6,710 bases of DNA from Nocardioidaceae bacterium (GCA_013813125.1 JACCSH010000015.1:1-6710); one strand, 5' to 3'; positions 1 to 6,247 are shown, numbered from the stretch's first letter. Numbers and translations: made by a program. Notes: generated by a model from the sequence alone, not told the origin.

Positions 1-1
1 G

Positions 2-697
2 GCTTTGACAGTAAGTACGGAAGCCTCAGGGGTGCCATTCACATCTGTGACGTATGACACATACGCGGGTCGTTGCCGCGTAGCTCTCGCCGAACAAGAC
101 AGCCTCGGACTGGGTGGCGTACGCCGACCATGTCGTAGTGGTCACCCCTATTGCGGAGAAAGAGTCCGTTACCGAAGAGGAAGTGGCTCGTGGTGAGGAG
201 CTGATCTGGAGAGACCTGGCGCTTCAGGTGAAAGATGTTGTTTGGTCGCGGCCCAACCCTGACAAACCAGCGCCAGATGCACTTCCCTGGCGCTCATACG
301 GGTGGCATTTCACCGGAGACAGTACGGAAAACCTACAGACGATGGCGGGAGCCGATGCCCCACGGGTTGAAATGGGTCACACGTACATCATGGCCATCGA
401 ATGGCAAAAAGGTAGCTGCCAGCCGGGAGACGAGGTCGTCCCCCCAAGTGGAAGGGTCTGGGTGGCGAGGCTGTCGTCCCCTTCGACGGCGGGGTCGTCG
501 GTGTCGGTGAGCTCGATGGTCAGGTGCTTACGGCGGGAGAAGCGCGCCAAGCGGCCGACTCTGAGTCTCCATACTTGAGCTTTGAAGACCGGTTAGTGGG
601 TAAGAGCGTTGTGAGTTTGCGCCAGGCGCTGCCGGAGGCAAAGCCGGGCGTTGGGGAACCATTCGCGGAGAGGCCCGCGTCCGCCGAGTGCAAGTGA
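2..697 (+). pseudogene. Frameshifted hypothetical protein of actinobacterial secreted-protein type, 5' end outside window
   Basis: The function is unknown. Three reading segments join into one plausible protein. Segment 1 is open from the left edge to about 97 (ends ..VALAEQ). Segment 2, in the next frame, runs from about 99 to 440 (TASDWVAYADHVVVVTP..., then GWHFTGD, PRVEMGHTYIMAIEW, GDEVVP). Segment 3, back in the first frame, runs from 440 to the TGA at 695-697 (WKGLGGEAVVPFDGGVVGVGE ... FEDRLVGKSVVSL). One extra base near 98 and one missing C in the six-C run at 440-445 would explain both shifts, and together they restore the frame. From memory, the order of motifs (Trp-rich strand, 'PRVE.GH.Y', Cys-containing loop, 'PFDGGVVG.GE') resembles uncharacterised exported proteins of actinomycetes; no search was done. 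A GTG at 114 could serve as an internal start, but similarity begins before it. Sequencing error is an alternative to real decay. The first segment is the least certain. Confidence 0.5.
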
Positions 698-986
698 CCT
701 CGGCCGGGAAAGCGCGCAGAGGCTAGACAGCTATCAGGCGGCGGCTGCCCACCATGCGGCGGCGACTTGGTTCAAAGACCGGGCGATCACCCACGACGGC
801 AACCCCGTCCTGACCCGGCATGTGCTCGCCGCCGTCGTCAAGTCCACACCCTCCGGGGACGTCATGGTCAGAGACCGGCGGTGGTCGCCGCGCAAAATCG
901 ACCTCGCCGTCGCGGCGATGATCGCGCTAGACCGGGCGGCGTTCCACGGCGCCGCCAAGCGCACGTACGTGGTCGCGGGATTCTAG
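651..986 (+). pseudogene. C-terminal remnant of a phage terminase large subunit
   Basis: Only the last roughly 80 residues look like a known family. The stretch THDGNPVLTRHVLAAVVKS, followed by SPRKIDLAVAAMIALDRA, is the typical end of actinophage-type terminase large subunits, where the nuclease domain closes with an 'HDG(N/D)P.L..H' motif and an 'RKIDLAVAA' helix. A complete TerL has some 450-600 residues and packages DNA into the phage head; the ATPase domain and most of the nuclease domain are missing. The frame opens with a TTG at 651, but the first 30 or so codons do not look terminase-like and overlap the end of the preceding hypothetical gene in another frame. No portal, capsid or integrase gene is nearby. 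I infer a dead prophage scrap, unlikely to make a working product. Its TAG stop at 984-986 probably is the original terminase end. Confidence 0.6.
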
Positions 987-995
987 GCTTTCCTG

Positions 996-1193
996 GTGGA
1001 CGAGGCCTGCGAGCGGTGCGCCGCGGTCGACGACGGCTTCCCGGACATGCCGCCGGGAGTGTGCCGGTGGTGCGGCCATCCGGCGGCCTGGTCGTGGCAG
1101 TTCAAGGGAGAGCCGCACACCGACTCCGACTACTGGCGGCTGCAGACTATGCGCTGTGGGCGCCGCAGGCCTAACATGGGAACAGCTCCTTGA
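996..1193 (+). CDS. Small Cys-rich hypothetical protein (possible zinc-binding)
   Basis: This 65-residue open frame begins with GTG ten bases after the terminase-remnant stop and in the same frame. It holds two Cys pairs, CERC near residue 5 and CRWC near residue 26, and a further Cys (MRCG) near residue 53, an arrangement that could bind zinc. The middle is rich in Trp and Tyr (AWSWQF, DYWRL). No convincing ribosome binding site precedes the GTG, and the frame is open right up to the TAG at 984, so the true start is unclear. I do not recognise the family. It may be a phage gene left from the same prophage, a fragment of a longer protein, or a chance frame in GC-rich DNA. Its TGA at 1191-1193 lies shortly before the MOSC gene. 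Confidence 0.35.
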   Translation: MDEACERCAAVDDGFPDMPPGVCRWCGHPAAWSWQFKGEPHTDSDYWRLQTMRCGRRRPNMGTAP

Positions 1194-1210
1194 TCAAGGC
1201 TGTGAGGGAC

Positions 1211-2098
1211 ATGACCGAAACAGTGGGAAGCATCTCCAGCTTGTGGCGGTTTCCCGTCAAATCCATGGCAGGTGAGCAGCTGTCGGAGGCAGCCCTGACG
1301 TCGCGAGGGCTCGTGGGTGACCGTGCCTATGCCCTCATAGATGTCGAGACGGGCAAGGTGGTCAGCGCCAAGAGTGCGAAGCGCTTCCCGGACATCCTTT
1401 CTTGTCGGGCGGCCTTTCTGGACGCACCCGACGTTGGAGCCGGCACTTCGCCGGTGCGCATCACGTTTCCCGATGGCGCCTCCACGGCGAGCGACGCACC
1501 CGACCGTGACGACGTCCTCACGAGGTTCTTCGGGCGGAAGGTGAGACTCAGCTCCGTAGCGCCGGAGGACTTCGCCATTGACCAGTACCACCCCGACGTC
1601 CCCAATGCCGATCCTGCTGGCCACCGCGACACCGTCGTCGACCAGAAGCTGGGGTCGGCTTTTTTCGATGAGATTGGCGCCCCCTCGCCGGTGCCGGTCG
1701 GCGCGTTCTTCGACCTGTTCCCGGTGTCGGTGATCACCACGTCGACTCTGGACCGTCTTCAGCACCTCCAGCCCGGGAGTCGTTTCGAGCCTTGCCGTTT
1801 CCGCATGAACGTCGTCGTCGCAAGCGTGGGGGACGGGTTCGTGGAGAACCGCTGGATCGGCCACACCATTGCGCTCAGCGACGGTCCACGCGTCCATGTG
1901 GCCATGCCTGACCCGCGCTGCGTGATGCCGACCCTCGCGCAGGATGACCTCCCCCGGGACAACGAGATCCTCCGGACCTTGGTACGCCACAACCGGCTGG
2001 AGATCGAGCCTGGAGCACGTTTTCCGTGCGCCGGAGTGTATGGAGTCGTCGATGAGGCTGGCACGCTCCGGGTCGGAGACCGGGTGGCCGTCAACTGA
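1211..2098 (+). CDS. MOSC domain-containing protein (YcbX/MOSC_N type)
   Basis: The 295-residue protein starts with an N-terminal MOSC beta-barrel domain (residues about 4-110: SLWRFPVKSMAGE, RGLVGDRAYALID) and continues into the MOSC domain (about 130-290). Cys237 in PDPRCVM matches the conserved cysteine of MOSC proteins, followed by LPRDNEILRTL and a closing barrel strand (FPCAGVYGVVDEAG, RVGDRVAVN). MOSC proteins are related to the C-terminal part of molybdenum-cofactor sulfurase, are thought to handle sulfur or bind Moco, and in some cases (YcbX, mARC) reduce N-hydroxylated compounds. No ferredoxin-type domain follows, so it would need an outside electron donor. It is probably cytoplasmic, since no signal peptide is visible. 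ATG 1211 was chosen because the family usually begins a few residues before the 'RFPVKSM' motif; an in-frame TTG at 1190 and GTG at 1202 are alternatives. It appears intact, stands alone, and belongs to no evident operon. Confidence 0.88.
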   Translation: MTETVGSISSLWRFPVKSMAGEQLSEAALTSRGLVGDRAYALIDVETGKVVSAKSAKRFPDILSCRAAFLDAPDVGAGTSPVRITFPDGASTASDAPDRDDVLTRFFGRKVRLSSVAPEDFAIDQYHPDVPNADPAGHRDTVVDQKLGSAFFDEIGAPSPVPVGAFFDLFPVSVITTSTLDRLQHLQPGSRFEPCRFRMNVVVASVGDGFVENRWIGHTIALSDGPRVHVAMPDPRCVMPTLAQDDLPRDNEILRTLVRHNRLEIEPGARFPCAGVYGVVDEAGTLRVGDRVAVN

Positions 2099-2295
2099 AC
2101 ATGCGTGCAGGAAGACAATCATCTCGGTGTGGACGCTCTGAGTCTCTGGGCGCAGACCCAACCATCGACAAGGTCGATCCGCACACCTTGTGACACTGTG
2201 AGCGCTCTGGGTGTCCCCCCCGCTGTCGCTACCCCTTGGGTCGGCGCGGTACTCCTGCGCTTGCGCGTGTAGTGGGTTGTCGGCAAGGTCGGGCC
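2099..2295. other. Gene-free gap with a small perfect hairpin
   Basis: No reading frame here looks like protein. A perfect 6-bp inverted repeat with a 3-base loop lies at 2164-2178 (ATCGAC-AAG-GTCGAT). It has no following T-run and is short, so a terminator for the MOSC gene is possible but weak; it could equally be an operator half for the next gene. A run of seven C lies at 2215-2221. No clear -10/-35 pair was found. Confidence 0.3.
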
Positions 2296-2742
2296 ATGAG
2301 CGACATGTGGGTAGACTCCAACGACGACCCGCGAACCTACGGCAACCCGGTGGGCGAGAAGGCAACACTGCGGGAGTACCTCGGCAACTACCGGTTAACT
2401 CTGGACATGAAGTGCGGCGGGCTCGACGCCCGGGTGCTGCAGGGGAAAACCGACCGGCCTCGCCTCTTCAAACGCGACGACGACAAGGACGCTGACTTCA
2501 ACGGTGCCGTCTCCGACCTTGCGGTCGTCGCGGAGGCGTTCGCTGCGTGGAAGGCGGAGATCGCCGCTGCCGATGAGTGGCTCGACGCGCTCACCGAGGA
2601 TGACCTCGGTGAGGAGGTGCCGTTCGACGATGGCACCGTGAGTGTCCGCCACGTCCTCGTCCACGTGATCGAGGAGTACGCCCGGCACGCCGGCCACGCC
2701 GACCTGCTGCGCGAGTGCATCGATGGCCGCACCGGACAGTGA
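2296..2742 (+). CDS. DinB/DUF664 family protein with apparent internal deletion
   Basis: The 148-residue protein matches the actinobacterial DUF664 branch of the DinB superfamily, four-helix bundle proteins that often bind a metal and may act as mycothiol-dependent transferases. Visible landmarks are the first helix (LREYLGNYRLTLDMKCGGLD, residues about 25-44), the DADF turn and the AW.AEI..AD helix (about 66-95), and the family-typical C-terminal helix RHVLVHVIEEYARHAGHADLLRE with His123, His131 and His134. Relatives carry some 35 more residues after the '..GL...L' helix end, a block of the kind 'SLLGLVRHLAEVERxWF' with a metal-ligand His. Here the sequence passes straight from LQGKTDRPRLF into DDDKDADF, so that helix seems lost in frame. 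ATG 2296 is favoured by AAGG at 2285-2288; ATG 2305 is an alternative. The protein may be folded but catalytically dead. Family assignment is firm; the deletion is inferred from memory of relatives. Confidence 0.85.
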   Translation: MSDMWVDSNDDPRTYGNPVGEKATLREYLGNYRLTLDMKCGGLDARVLQGKTDRPRLFKRDDDKDADFNGAVSDLAVVAEAFAAWKAEIAAADEWLDALTEDDLGEEVPFDDGTVSVRHVLVHVIEEYARHAGHADLLRECIDGRTGQ

Positions 2743-2918
2743 GCCGCCGCGGCCTGCAAATTGTCCTGGTCACGCGGACAAGCGTCTCCAGGGCACGTGC
2801 GGCAGGCAGCCTGAATCGGGAATCCCGCCATGCAGCAGCGGTGGATGCGGGTTAGGCTGCGACGTCCGGCAACTGCGCCGGGCCCGATGTACGTTGCCCC
2901 TCCACACCAGGAGACTCT
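2743..2918 (+). promoter_or_regulatory. Likely promoter/operator region of the aldolase-HAD-dhaLK operon
   Basis: This 176-base gap precedes the first gene of a tight operon, so the promoter most likely lies here. Three short perfect palindromes occur: GCACGTGC at 2793-2800, CGGGA-A-TCCCG at 2817-2827 and CGGGCCCG at 2879-2886. The 2817-2827 repeat has the one-base centre and size of half a sugar-type repressor site, but short GC palindromes also arise by chance in such DNA. TAGGCT at 2853-2858 fits the TAnnnT pattern of an actinobacterial -10 box, yet no good -35 box lies 17 bases upstream. Placement of promoter and operator is inference. Confidence 0.35.
2909..2913 (+). promoter_or_regulatory. 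Ribosome binding site of the aldolase gene
   Basis: AGGAG ends five bases before the GTG at 2919. This spacing, and the absence of another suitable start nearby, settle the GTG as the start of the operon's first gene. Confidence 0.7.
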
Positions 2919-3779
2919 GTGCCCGTCGTCTCGACGAAAGAGATCCTCGACCGCGCGTTCGACGCAAGGTACGGAGTGCCAGCGTTCAACATTCTCAATG
3001 ACCTGACCATCGAGGCGGTGCTCGCCGCCGCCGTGGAGGAGCAAGCGCCGGTCATCTTGCAGACATCGGTCAAAACAGTTCGCATGTACGGCCGTGATCC
3101 GCTCGTCGCAATCTTCCAGGCGCTGATGCGCGACATAGACGTTCCCGTGGCCCTGCACCTCGACCACTGCCCGGAACGCTCGGTCATCACCGAGTGCCTC
3201 GAGGCGGGGTGGAACTCGGTGCTGTTCGATGCCCACGAGCTGGACGTCGCGGAGAACCTGCGCCAAACCACTGAAGTCGTCGCCGAGGCACGTCGCCACG
3301 GCGCTCACGTCGAAGGCGAGATCGAGGGGATCCAGGGCGTCGAGGACGGCATCGGTTCCGACGAGGCCTCGGTCCAGCAGAGTCTCGAAGTGGCCGTCGA
3401 CTTCATCAAGCGCACGGGGGTGGACTGTTTTGCCCCAGCGATAGGCAACGCCCACGGCCAGTACACAGCCGCTCCAACACTCGACCATCAGCGCGTGAGC
3501 GATCTTGTGGAAGCGACCGACGTACCCATGGCCCTCCACGGGGGTACGGGGTTGTCGGTGGAGCAGTTCCAAGACCTCATCGCTCGTGGCTGCGCCAAGG
3601 TCAACATCTCCACCGCACTCAAGGAGCGCTACATGCAGTCGAGTTTGGAGTTTCTCCGCGAGGCGGAGGAGAAAGGCAAGTGGGATCCACCTTCGCTGTT
3701 CAGGCACCAGCGAGCCGCGGTGATGGAGATGGCCCAACGCCACATGCGGCTGTTCGGCAGCACAGGACGCGCCTGGTGA
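2919..3779 (+). CDS. Class II ketose-bisphosphate aldolase (fructose/tagatose-bisphosphate aldolase family)
   Basis: A zinc-dependent aldolase that reversibly joins dihydroxyacetone phosphate (DHAP) to an aldehyde, in the cytoplasm. The 286 residues match the length of the GatY/KbaY branch rather than the longer FbaA branch. Key residues can be read: YGVPAFNI near residue 18; catalytic Asp82 and zinc ligand His83 in HLDHC; Glu134 in GEIEG; zinc ligands His179 (GNAHGQY) and His207 (ALHGGTG); and the phosphate-binding NIST near 229. These positions lie within one residue of KbaY Asp82, His83, His180 and His208. The neighbours include a dihydroxyacetone kinase, so DHAP is the natural shared metabolite. 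The aldehyde partner cannot be told from sequence: fructose-, tagatose- or another ketose-bisphosphate is possible, and IolJ-like activity on an inositol intermediate is an alternative. It is the first gene of the operon, and its stop overlaps the next start (GTGA, 3776-3779). Confidence 0.92.
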   Translation: MPVVSTKEILDRAFDARYGVPAFNILNDLTIEAVLAAAVEEQAPVILQTSVKTVRMYGRDPLVAIFQALMRDIDVPVALHLDHCPERSVITECLEAGWNSVLFDAHELDVAENLRQTTEVVAEARRHGAHVEGEIEGIQGVEDGIGSDEASVQQSLEVAVDFIKRTGVDCFAPAIGNAHGQYTAAPTLDHQRVSDLVEATDVPMALHGGTGLSVEQFQDLIARGCAKVNISTALKERYMQSSLEFLREAEEKGKWDPPSLFRHQRAAVMEMAQRHMRLFGSTGRAW

Positions 3780-4618
3780 CGGCGCTCATCTTCGACTGCG
3801 ACGGAGTGCTTGCCGACACCGAGCGCTACGGCCATCTCCCGGCCTTCAACGCGGCGTTCGAAGAGCACAACCTGCCCGTCCGTTGGGACGAGGACGAATA
3901 TGCCGAGAAGCTGAGAATCGGCGGCGGCAAAGAGCGGATGGCCAGCCTGTTCAGCGATCCCGAGTTCGTGCGGGCGGCTACCATCCCTGACGACGAGGAT
4001 GAACGCGCGAGACTGCTCAGCTCATGGCACAAGAGCAAGACGGCTTGGTTCAAGAAGATGGTGGCCGAAGGGCAGCTCCCGCCTCGGCCGGGTATCTCCC
4101 GCCTCATCCCCGAGGCGCTGGAAGCTGGTTGGACGGTCGCAGTGGCGTCCACGTCTGCCGAGGAGTCGGTACGCGCAGTCCTCGAGCGCGCTGTCGGAAT
4201 GCAGACAGCTGGGGCAGTGCCTGTCTTCGCTGGCGACGTCGTCCCCGCAAAGAAGCCCGACCCCGCGATCTACCTGCTCGCCGTAGAGAGTCTCGGGCTC
4301 GACCCAGCCAACACCTTGGTGGTCGAGGACTCGCGCAACGGGCTTCTCGCAGCGACCCGCGCCGGGCTGACCTGCCTCGTGACCGTGAACGGATACACAG
4401 TCGGCGAGGCGTTCGACGAGGCCGAACTCGTCGTCTCCGAGCTTGGAGACCCAGGTAGGCCACCAATCGAAGTGCTCGCCAACCGCGGGCCGGCCCAGCC
4501 AGGGGAGCACATCACACTCGAGGATTTGAACGCCTGCCTCGGCACGCCGCCCCCGGTCCCGACCGGACCGCCTGAAGGACACGTCGAGGACCCCGAACAG
4601 GAGGTACCGCATGAGTAG
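3776..4618 (+). CDS. HAD-superfamily sugar-phosphate phosphatase (CbbY/beta-phosphoglucomutase-like)
   Basis: A 280-residue HAD hydrolase, expected to dephosphorylate a small sugar phosphate in the cytoplasm with Mg2+. Motif I is FDCDGVLADTE with nucleophile Asp7 and acid/base Asp9. Motif II is Ser125/Thr126 in VASTSAEE, motif III is Lys160 in AKKPDP, and motif IV is Glu184-Asp185 in VVEDSRNG. The helical cap lies at about residues 16-105. 'FDCDGVLADTE' and 'GGGKERM' in the cap recall CbbY, a xylulose-1,5-bisphosphate phosphatase, and related phosphatases or phosphoglucomutases. The start is the GTG inside the aldolase stop, with AGGA at 3763-3766; frames further upstream overlap the aldolase. 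Beyond the normal HAD end (about residue 225) a tail follows that ends in a Pro- and acid-rich stretch (about 254-280). Placed between aldolase and kinase, it may act on the aldolase product or clear a dead-end phosphate. The substrate is not determinable here. Confidence 0.88.
   Translation: MTALIFDCDGVLADTERYGHLPAFNAAFEEHNLPVRWDEDEYAEKLRIGGGKERMASLFSDPEFVRAATIPDDEDERARLLSSWHKSKTAWFKKMVAEGQLPPRPGISRLIPEALEAGWTVAVASTSAEESVRAVLERAVGMQTAGAVPVFAGDVVPAKKPDPAIYLLAVESLGLDPANTLVVEDSRNGLLAATRAGLTCLVTVNGYTVGEAFDEAELVVSELGDPGRPPIEVLANRGPAQPGEHITLEDLNACLGTPPPVPTGPPEGHVEDPEQEVPHE
4599..4604 (+). promoter_or_regulatory. Strong ribosome binding site of dhaL
   Basis: AGGAGG lies six bases before the ATG at 4611, inside the 3' end of the HAD gene. 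It is the best Shine-Dalgarno in the window. It fixes the dhaL start and suggests that dhaL is translated at least as strongly as the genes before it. Confidence 0.75.
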
Positions 4619-5255
4619 CGCACAGCAGCAGGTAGAGCTGGTGGTCCGCACCATCGCAGAGACCGCTGTCGAGAACGAAAAGTATTTCGGCGATCTCGAT
4701 GCCGTGGTGGGCGATGGTGACTTCGGGTACTCCCTGGCCCGCGGTTTCGAGAAGGTGCTCGAGGGTTGGGACGACCTCGATCGCACCGATGTCGGAACGT
4801 TTTTGAAGAGGACCGGCATGATCATCACCTCCCGAATCGGCGGTACGTCCGGACCCATCTGGGGCACCGCATTTCTGAGAGCGGGGATGAGCGCTGGAAC
4901 GACGCAGGAGCTGAGTGCCGATCAGGTTGTGCAGATGCTGCGGGCGGCAACCGAGGGCATCAAGGCTCGGGGTCAGTCCGACGTGGGCGACAAGACGCTG
5001 CTCGACGCGCTGGTCCCGATGACGGACCGTATCGAGCAGGAAGCGAAGTCCGACGCCGACGCGGAGCAAATCCTCGCGGCAGCGGCGGAGACTGCGCGGA
5101 GGGCAGCAGAGGAAACGAGCGACATGGTCGCCAAGAGAGGACGCGCGTCCTATACGGGCGAGCGGAGCAAGGGTTCAGTCGACGCCGGAGCAATGGCGGT
5201 GGCCGTGCTCACCGAACGTATCCACGAAGTCTGGAAGACAGAGGGAGTGTCATGA
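4611..5255 (+). CDS. dhaL: Dihydroxyacetone kinase, ADP/ATP-binding subunit DhaL
   Basis: This nucleotide-binding subunit hands phosphate to the ketose held by DhaK. It has 214 residues, the usual size of an all-helical DhaL barrel. The Mg-nucleotide aspartates are all present, Asp30, Asp35 and Asp37 in LDAVVGDGDFG, at the same numbers as in E. coli DhaL. Further family motifs are GGTSGPIWGTAFLRAG (about residues 77-92), VGDKTLLDALVP (about 125-136) and GRASYTGERSKGSVDAGA (about 181-198). Two sites differ from the E. coli protein: Phe38 stands where His38 is found, and SVDAG replaces HQDPG near the end. No DhaM is in the window, so ATP may be the direct donor, as in the ATP-dependent kinases; this is inference. 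The gene overlaps the HAD gene by 8 nt and dhaK by 4 nt. The order dhaL-dhaK is the reverse of classical operons. Confidence 0.93.
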   Translation: MSSAQQQVELVVRTIAETAVENEKYFGDLDAVVGDGDFGYSLARGFEKVLEGWDDLDRTDVGTFLKRTGMIITSRIGGTSGPIWGTAFLRAGMSAGTTQELSADQVVQMLRAATEGIKARGQSDVGDKTLLDALVPMTDRIEQEAKSDADAEQILAAAAETARRAAEETSDMVAKRGRASYTGERSKGSVDAGAMAVAVLTERIHEVWKTEGVS

Positions 5256-6247
5256 AGAAATTCGTCAACGACCCGAAGCAGTTCGTCCCCGAGATGCTGG
5301 AGGGCATCGCGCTAGCCAATCCCGACACGCTCACCTACGTGCCGGAATACAACCTCATCATGCGCGCGGACGCGCCCGTCGAGGACAAGGTCTCGATCGT
5401 CCAGGGCTCAGGCTCGGGGCACGAGCCGGCTCACGTCATGATCGTCGGTAAGGGCATGCTCGACGCCGCCTGCCCAGGTGACGTCTTCGCAGCCCCGCCG
5501 ATGGACTACGTGTACGAGACGACGAAGAAGCTCGCGTCCTCTAAGGGTGTGCTCCTGCTGGTGAACAACTACACCGGCGACCGGATGGCGTTCGACATGG
5601 GCAAGGAGATGGCTGAGGCTGAGGGCATCCGGGTCGAGATCCTCACGATCAACGACGACGTCGCCGTCAAGGACTCCACGTACACGATAGGCCGCCGCGG
5701 TGTCGCCGGAAACTTCTTCGTCATCAAGGCGGTTGGTGCCGCCGCCGAGCAGGGCGCGGACCTGGACGAACTCCTGCGCCTCGGACGCAAGGTCAATGAT
5801 GTGACCCGCACGATGGGCGTCGGCCTCACCGCCTGCACGCCGCCGGCGAAAGGGTCGCCGCTCTTCGATCTGGGTGAGGACGAGATCGAAATGGGCGTGG
5901 GCATCCATGGCGAGCCAGGTCGGGAACGCACCAAGATCACGAACGCGGACGCCATCGTCGATGTGCTGCTCGACGCCGTGGTCACCGACCTGCCCTACAG
6001 CTCGGGTGACAACGTGGCGTTGATGATCAACGGTCTCGGCGGCACGCCGATCAGTGAGCTCTACATCCTCTATCGCCGTGCGCACCAGCAGCTAGCCGAG
6101 CGGGGCATCACCGTGACACGCAGCTATGTCAACGAGTACTGCACGTCCCTCGACATGGCCGGTGCGTCGCTGACGCTGGTCAAGCTGGACGACGAGATAG
6201 ACGCTCTCCTTGGTGCGCCAGCGGAAGTCGCGGTTCGCGTCTTCTGA
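5252..6247 (+). CDS. dhaK: Dihydroxyacetone kinase, substrate-binding subunit DhaK
   Basis: This subunit binds dihydroxyacetone, or a related short ketose such as erythrulose, through a hemiaminal bond to histidine and receives phosphate via DhaL. The 331 residues cover the complete DAK1 domain without a fused DAK2 part. His57 in GSGSGHEP, Asp110 in NNYTGD and the covalent-bond His219 in GVGIHGEPG correspond to E. coli His56, Asp109 and His218, so the active site looks complete. The C-terminal half shows DNVALMINGLGGTP and the SLDMAG/SLTLVKLD strands of the family. ATG 5252 overlaps the dhaL stop (ATGA), and GAGGGA at 5241-5246 serves as ribosome binding site; open codons further upstream belong to another frame of dhaL. 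It is the last gene of the operon in this window, followed by 91 bases without a visible terminator. Substrate choice among C3 and C4 ketoses cannot be read from these motifs. Confidence 0.95.
   Translation: MKKFVNDPKQFVPEMLEGIALANPDTLTYVPEYNLIMRADAPVEDKVSIVQGSGSGHEPAHVMIVGKGMLDAACPGDVFAAPPMDYVYETTKKLASSKGVLLLVNNYTGDRMAFDMGKEMAEAEGIRVEILTINDDVAVKDSTYTIGRRGVAGNFFVIKAVGAAAEQGADLDELLRLGRKVNDVTRTMGVGLTACTPPAKGSPLFDLGEDEIEMGVGIHGEPGRERTKITNADAIVDVLLDAVVTDLPYSSGDNVALMINGLGGTPISELYILYRRAHQQLAERGITVTRSYVNEYCTSLDMAGASLTLVKLDDEIDALLGAPAEVAVRVF

Noticed and set aside
430..460. Programmed ribosomal frameshift at the C6 run
   Set aside because: The second shift near 98 and the lack of any known recoded gene of this family make mutation or sequencing error simpler explanations.
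767..1174. 135-codon + strand frame across the terminase remnant
   Set aside because: It is Arg/Ala-rich shadow sequence; the terminase motifs are in the other frame.
2164..2178. Hairpin as a rho-independent terminator
   Set aside because: The stem is only 6 bp and no T-run follows; it is kept only as a note in the gap entry.
2236..2295. Upstream TTG start for the DinB protein
   Set aside because: The added 20 residues are not family-like, and AAGG sits well placed before ATG 2296.
1130..2368. Long open frame on the - strand over the MOSC gene (412 codons)
   Set aside because: It mirrors the codon bias of a well-recognised + strand gene and has low-complexity Arg/His-rich content with no family motif.
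2388..3743. Long open frame on the - strand over the DinB and aldolase genes (451 codons)
   Set aside because: It spans two recognised + strand genes and the gap between them and shows no domain-like sequence; it is a GC-rich shadow.
4766..5251. N-terminal extension of dhaK into an earlier in-frame start
   Set aside because: The stretch lies in another frame of dhaL and has no family similarity; DhaK proteins begin at MKKF(V/I)NDP, which matches ATG 5252.
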